From the NCBI GenBank assembly GCA_030596465.1, contig JAUVJW010000042.1, positions 1-10,083 on the forward strand: a stretch of DNA of 10,083 nucleotides, in the 5' to 3' direction. Every line of letters begins with the position of its first letter. Positions within the stretch are counted from its first letter, which is position 1. The position numbers and the translations under genes were made by a program. Shown one piece after another: positions 6,816 to 10,083 of the stretch. Below the pieces are notes generated by a model. The model saw nothing but the letters and a program-made list of their open reading frames with translations. It had not been told where the DNA came from and ran no database searches. Source of the DNA: Candidatus Fermentibacteraceae bacterium. Lineage in GTDB: Bacteria > Fermentibacterota > Fermentibacteria > Fermentibacterales > JCC-6.

Positions 6816-7790
6816 GAACGAAAATCCAAGACTGGCACGGTGAACCATTTCCAGTCTGTTGAAATCCTGATACGCGTAATCCAGAGTCAGAGCCTTGTCT
6901 CCCATAGGTACACGGAAACCGGCACCTGCCGAGAGACCCTCTTCGTCTGTGTTTACACGATACCCGCCCCTGAGGGCAATCATGTTGTTGTACCAGTACT
7001 CTGTACCAATGTTAACCTGCTCCACATTGTCTGCAGGATGAACACCATCCACCTCTACGGTGACCTGGTGAGGACCCTGGTCCACCACATCCATGGCAAG
7101 ACCGATCCTGAAGTTCATCGGCATGGAGTAACCCTCGTACGAAGATGTGGAATCTGATCCACTGTACCAGTCCTGGGCTTCACCACTGGGGGTAAGTTCA
7201 GGACCAAAGTTTTGAATAGACATTCCGATACGAAGTGTCTTGAACCCTGTGTCGTAGAGTGTACCAAGGTCGATGGCAATGCCACCTGCAGATACATCAT
7301 CCCAGGTTTCACGAACATACTTTGCAGATAGTCCGGCACTGAACCTGTCAGTAAGCATCCTGGCGAAAGAAAGACCAACAACCATGTCTGAACATGTGAA
7401 AGTCTCTGTCCCGGAGGGGTTTTCTACTGTGGTCAGGTACATGTCACCGCTTGAAAGCAGGCCAAACTGCAAAGCGGCTGTGCCTATACCGGCAAACTCG
7501 TGTGTAACAATACCGGTACCGTACATCATGTCAGCATAGAGCTTGGTACCGGAGAACTGGAATTGTGTTCCCGGAACTCTAACAAGAGCGCCCGGATTCC
7601 AGTAAGCGGCACTGGGATCATCCGCTGTAGCCACAAAGGCACCGCCCATAGCCACTCCTCGGCATCCAACACCGATTTTGAGGAACTGGGCACCTGAGGT
7701 TCCCGTCTTTGCAAAAGAAGCCTGTGCAATGGCAGGGAACAGCAGGAAGGCAACCAGTGCGGTTGCAAGTATCATGCTTGTTCGCTTCAT
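6813..7790 (-). CDS. PorV/PorQ-family outer-membrane beta-barrel protein
   Basis: The product has 325 residues, normal for this family (FadL-like fold, formerly UPF0164). A signal peptide with cleavage after AQA (22-24) is followed by the diagnostic N-terminal region: AQFLKIGVGCRGVAMGGAFV (34-53), then DDPSAAYWNPGAL (57-69). Alternating amphipathic strands run through the rest, and it ends in GFSF, the aromatic C-terminus expected of barrels inserted by BamA. In Bacteroidota, PorV carries proteins with a C-terminal sorting domain from the type IX translocon to the cell surface; in other FCB phyla the family is widespread but mostly untested. The start has GGGAGG 5 nt upstream, and the preceding gene ends only 14 nt before it. 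Both genes with sorting-type C-termini in this cluster lie near it. I assign the family, not orthology to porV itself. Confidence 0.93.
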   Translation of the reverse strand: MKRTSMILATALVAFLLFPAIAQASFAKTGTSGAQFLKIGVGCRGVAMGGAFVATADDPSAAYWNPGALVRVPGTQFQFSGTKLYADMMYGTGIVTHEFAGIGTAALQFGLLSSGDMYLTTVENPSGTETFTCSDMVVGLSFARMLTDRFSAGLSAKYVRETWDDVSAGGIAIDLGTLYDTGFKTLRIGMSIQNFGPELTPSGEAQDWYSGSDSTSSYEGYSMPMNFRIGLAMDVVDQGPHQVTVEVDGVHPADNVEQVNIGTEYWYNNMIALRGGYRVNTDEEGLSAGAGFRVPMGDKALTLDYAYQDFNRLEMVHRASLGFSF

Positions 7791-7795
7791 GGTTT

Positions 7796-7801
7796 CCTCC
7801 C
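7796..7801 (-). promoter_or_regulatory. Ribosome binding site GGGAGG of the PorV-family gene
   Basis: GGGAGG lies 5 nt before the ATG at 7788-7790 and within the 14-nt gap after the upstream TAG (7805-7807). The arrangement supports translation of the barrel protein from the same message as the 754-residue gene. Confidence 0.75.
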
Positions 7802-7804
7802 TTC

Positions 7805-10069
7805 CTATTTAATGATTGCGAATTTGTCAATGACAAAATCGTCTGCGGTCTCTACTCTGAAAACATAGAGGCCAGTTACTATATCCTGATCATTTCTGGA
7901 TACAAGATCCCAGTACTCTGTACCGACCTCACCAGTGTAATCACGATGCTCAAGAGTGATTACATGATCTCCCGCAAGTGTAAATATGTGAATATCACAC
8001 ATGGAAGGAAGATTCACGAACGCAATCTTGTTGAAGTATGTCTGTTCCCATGCGGCACTGATCTTGTAGGGGTTGGGAACCACTCTGACATTATTGACCC
8101 AGTCGGAATCGGTGTCCCAGTTGGGTGTAACAGCAAGAGGACTTCCCTCAAGATCCTGCTTGTAGTTACTTCTGGTGCTTTCTACTCCGGTCTCTGCATC
8201 AAAAGCCGTGACTACATAGTAGTAGGGGAATCCGTTACGAGCTGTGTTGTCTGTATACTGATGCACGCTGACATCAGTTACAGTAGCGATAAGCTCGAAG
8301 TTGCCGGGGGCGAAGGTAGAACGATATACCCTGTATCCACCGAACGGGGAGTATGATTCTGCGTTTGCTCCCCACTCAAGATGAACAGCATTGTTCTGTC
8401 CTTCGTAGAAAAGGATTGGTGTTGGAGGAAGAGCAGGTACGCCCCATCCGCCGTCAAGGTAGTAAGCACTGAGCAACTCATCTGCTGCTTCTCTTGCGCC
8501 TTCAAGACCAAGACCAACAATCCATCCACCGATAACAAAAAGACTGTCATCATCATCAAGAGTTACAGGACCCATTGAGGGAAGGAATCTGTAATCAAAG
8601 GTGGGATAGCCAAGGGCAAGAGGGTTGTTGTACACAAAAGGCCACGGTCCCGGGTTGGGAGTTGTTCTGGCCTCAGGTGCATTTTCGTTACCAACCCAGT
8701 CTTCCAGATAAAGTGGTCCACTGTACTGACCACTCTCATCCGGGAACTGACCCCACATGTAATCGTATCTCTCAATGTCTGTTGCGGGATCACTCTCCCA
8801 GTTCCACCAGGCGTGGCTGAGGGGAATTGGAACATCGTAAACATCAACAGGACGCTCAATGGCACCGTCAGCCTTCTTCACCCAGAGGTCAAGAAAACGC
8901 CAGGCTATGACACCCACTGCGGGATAATCAAGATCCTGCTCACCACTGTCATCGGCAGAACTTCCCGCTCCGTCACTGTCCCACATTATACTCATGTTTC
9001 GGGGAACAACAGCGTATGTTGTGTCGCCCACAACATGCTGCCAGAAGTGCTCTGGCCGCTCACCGGGCAGGAACATGTCCATGCCGGTTCCACTGTTTAC
9101 AGGATAGATATAAGTAGAAGGATCATTTATATCTACCGTCTTGAAAAGAATAGTGTAACCATCGGCTACACCGTCGCCGTTAACATCATTATCCATGATG
9201 TTATCAGAAGCAACATAGTTGTAGTAGTAGAAAATGTTATTGGGATCATCAGAGGCCAGCGGGCTGTCGGGGTTCTGCTGGTAGGTGTAGATGTCCTGCT
9301 CGCTGGCGTGAGTACCATCCTGGAAGATGTACTCAAAGTCGGGTGCTGTTGTAACATCACCACTGTTCAGCCAGATAGCGTGACCGTCGTAGTAGACCAT
9401 ATCATCCTTGTGGGCCTCTACCGGATCCGCAGTGGCTACATCGCAGTCACCGCGAACAGAAACAACAAACCCCTCAAGAGGATCGCCGCTGCCGTACTCG
9501 CTGTGGTGAGTAACGACAAACTTGTTGGCTATAAAGTTGTTATAACCGGGAGTTCCCCATCCGTAGTTCTCTTCCCAAACGCCCATACCGTATGGATCAG
9601 AGTTCCTGGCCTCATACCAGTCATCGTATCCGTACTGGGTCTGTTCAAGAGCCGTTGGACCTGGAACAAGTTTTTCCATGGGATAGCCCTCGCTGGCCCA
9701 TAGTTCCCAGTCTCCATAGTCTGAACAACTTGCCCATTTACCCATACTGTCCGGCCAACTGCTGGTTATCTTTCCAGCACATGAGGTCCAGAAGTTACCT
9801 GCCCAGAGGTAACTGATGCCGGAACCGCCGGGCCATTCCATTGAAGGGTCATCACCGTTCGGATCTCCAAACCTGCCGAGATTCAGGAATGCACTCCAGA
9901 CATTACTCAAGTTGTGCAATCCCCAGACCAAATTTGGTCTGGCATCTGTGCTCTCTGGCAGGGAAACCTCTCTAAGCTCTCTTGCGAGGCCCGTGCCAAC
10001 AAACACGAAGAGTGCAAGCACGGCGAGTGCAAGGAACCCGCGACTTCGCCTGGTATTCCTCATACTCAC
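7805..10069 (-). CDS. Large secreted protein with Fn3-like domain and sorting-type C-terminus
   Basis: With a GTG start at 10067-10069 the product has 754 residues; the ATG at 10063 (752 residues) is the alternative. AGGAGG at 10075-10080 is 5 nt from the GTG and 11 nt from the ATG. The signal peptide has RRSR, a hydrophobic core and cleavage near GLA (28-29). Residues about 35-545 are unrecognised, rich in Trp, Tyr, Asp and Gly, and poor in Lys. They contain a calcium-loop-like DNDVNGDGVADG (293-304) resembling dockerin or thrombospondin type 3 loops. Residues about 548-626 look like a fibronectin type III domain (PPTPILFYE, VHLEWGANAE, GYRVYRS, YTDN, YYYVVTAFD). The last 95 or so form a FlgD-like / type IX sorting-type domain (VRVVPNPYK, CDIHIFTLAGDHVITL, EYWDLVSRND, VTGLYVFRVE, KFAIIK). 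It is probably secreted or surface-attached, with PorV encoded immediately downstream as its plausible carrier (inference). No catalytic motif is visible. Confidence 0.88.
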   Translation of the reverse strand: MSMRNTRRSRGFLALAVLALFVFVGTGLARELREVSLPESTDARPNLVWGLHNLSNVWSAFLNLGRFGDPNGDDPSMEWPGGSGISYLWAGNFWTSCAGKITSSWPDSMGKWASCSDYGDWELWASEGYPMEKLVPGPTALEQTQYGYDDWYEARNSDPYGMGVWEENYGWGTPGYNNFIANKFVVTHHSEYGSGDPLEGFVVSVRGDCDVATADPVEAHKDDMVYYDGHAIWLNSGDVTTAPDFEYIFQDGTHASEQDIYTYQQNPDSPLASDDPNNIFYYYNYVASDNIMDNDVNGDGVADGYTILFKTVDINDPSTYIYPVNSGTGMDMFLPGERPEHFWQHVVGDTTYAVVPRNMSIMWDSDGAGSSADDSGEQDLDYPAVGVIAWRFLDLWVKKADGAIERPVDVYDVPIPLSHAWWNWESDPATDIERYDYMWGQFPDESGQYSGPLYLEDWVGNENAPEARTTPNPGPWPFVYNNPLALGYPTFDYRFLPSMGPVTLDDDDSLFVIGGWIVGLGLEGAREAADELLSAYYLDGGWGVPALPPTPILFYEGQNNAVHLEWGANAESYSPFGGYRVYRSTFAPGNFELIATVTDVSVHQYTDNTARNGFPYYYVVTAFDAETGVESTRSNYKQDLEGSPLAVTPNWDTDSDWVNNVRVVPNPYKISAAWEQTYFNKIAFVNLPSMCDIHIFTLAGDHVITLEHRDYTGEVGTEYWDLVSRNDQDIVTGLYVFRVETADDFVIDKFAIIK

Positions 10070-10074
10070 TTCCA

Positions 10075-10080
10075 CCTCCT
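10075..10080 (-). promoter_or_regulatory. Ribosome binding site AGGAGG of the 754-residue gene
   Basis: A full AGGAGG lies 5 nt before GTG 10069 and 11 nt before ATG 10063. Other genes here show about 5-nt spacing (4182, 7790, 6756), which favours the GTG. The in-frame GTG at 10075 overlaps this site and can be dismissed. Confidence 0.7.
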
Positions 10081-10083
10081 GTC

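Noticed and set aside
7709..8356. A 215-codon open frame on the plus strand
   Set aside because: It overlaps the signal-peptide end of the PorV gene and the sorting-type C-terminus of the 754-residue gene, both strongly supported on the minus strand. It has no recognisable domain.
8813..9703. A 296-codon open frame on the plus strand
   Set aside because: It is wholly antisense to the well-supported 754-residue secreted protein, begins with GTG without a ribosome site, and its translation is a Val/Ile-rich composition typical of a shadow frame.
1..10083. CRISPR arrays, tRNA/rRNA genes, insertion sequences, phage or toxin-antitoxin genes
   Set aside because: Reading both strands showed no spaced direct repeats, no cloverleaf-like sequence, no transposase motifs and no terminal inverted repeats. 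Composition is uniform across the cluster.

Overview
The window looks like chromosome from an uncultivated Gram-negative (diderm) bacterium, most likely a candidate phylum in or near the FCB superphylum. My best guess is something like Fermentibacteria/Aegiribacteria, WOR-3 or KSB1, from protein style only and not a firm assignment. The signs are a PorV/PorQ-family outer-membrane protein, two GWxTD-domain proteins, FlgD-like / type IX (Por) sorting-type C-terminal domains, lipoproteins with clean lipoboxes, and very acidic exported proteins. Base composition is even and close to half GC by eye. I see no tRNA, rRNA, CRISPR array, insertion sequence or sign of recent transfer.

All supported genes lie on the minus strand, so transcription runs from high to low coordinates. 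In that order they are: a 754-residue secreted protein with an Fn3-like domain and a sorting-type C-terminus (7805-10069); a PorV/PorQ-family beta-barrel (6813-7790); two consecutive GWxTD-domain proteins whose genes overlap by ATGA (5605-6756 and 4283-5608); an 821-residue secreted protein that resembles M30/M6-type metallopeptidases but seems to lack the zinc site, with a FlgD-like C-terminal domain (1717-4182); and a TPR-containing lipoprotein (599-1702). Gaps are short (14, 56, -4, 100 and 14 nt). A strong hairpin at 545-584 follows the last stop codon, so these six genes probably form one operon or the end of one. The start of the operon is not visible, because only 14 bases precede the first start codon.

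After the hairpin there is a 252-base gap (347-598) with a TATAAT box. The N-terminal part of another lipoprotein gene then begins at 346 and runs off the left edge.

Every protein has a signal peptide or lipoprotein signal, so the locus is an envelope/secretion cassette. The attractive inference is that PorV, the outer-membrane carrier of type IX secretion in Bacteroidota, is produced together with two proteins carrying sorting-type C-termini (possible cargo) and three partners of unknown function (the GWxTD pair and the TPR lipoprotein). The other core type IX components are not in the window, so this remains a hypothesis.
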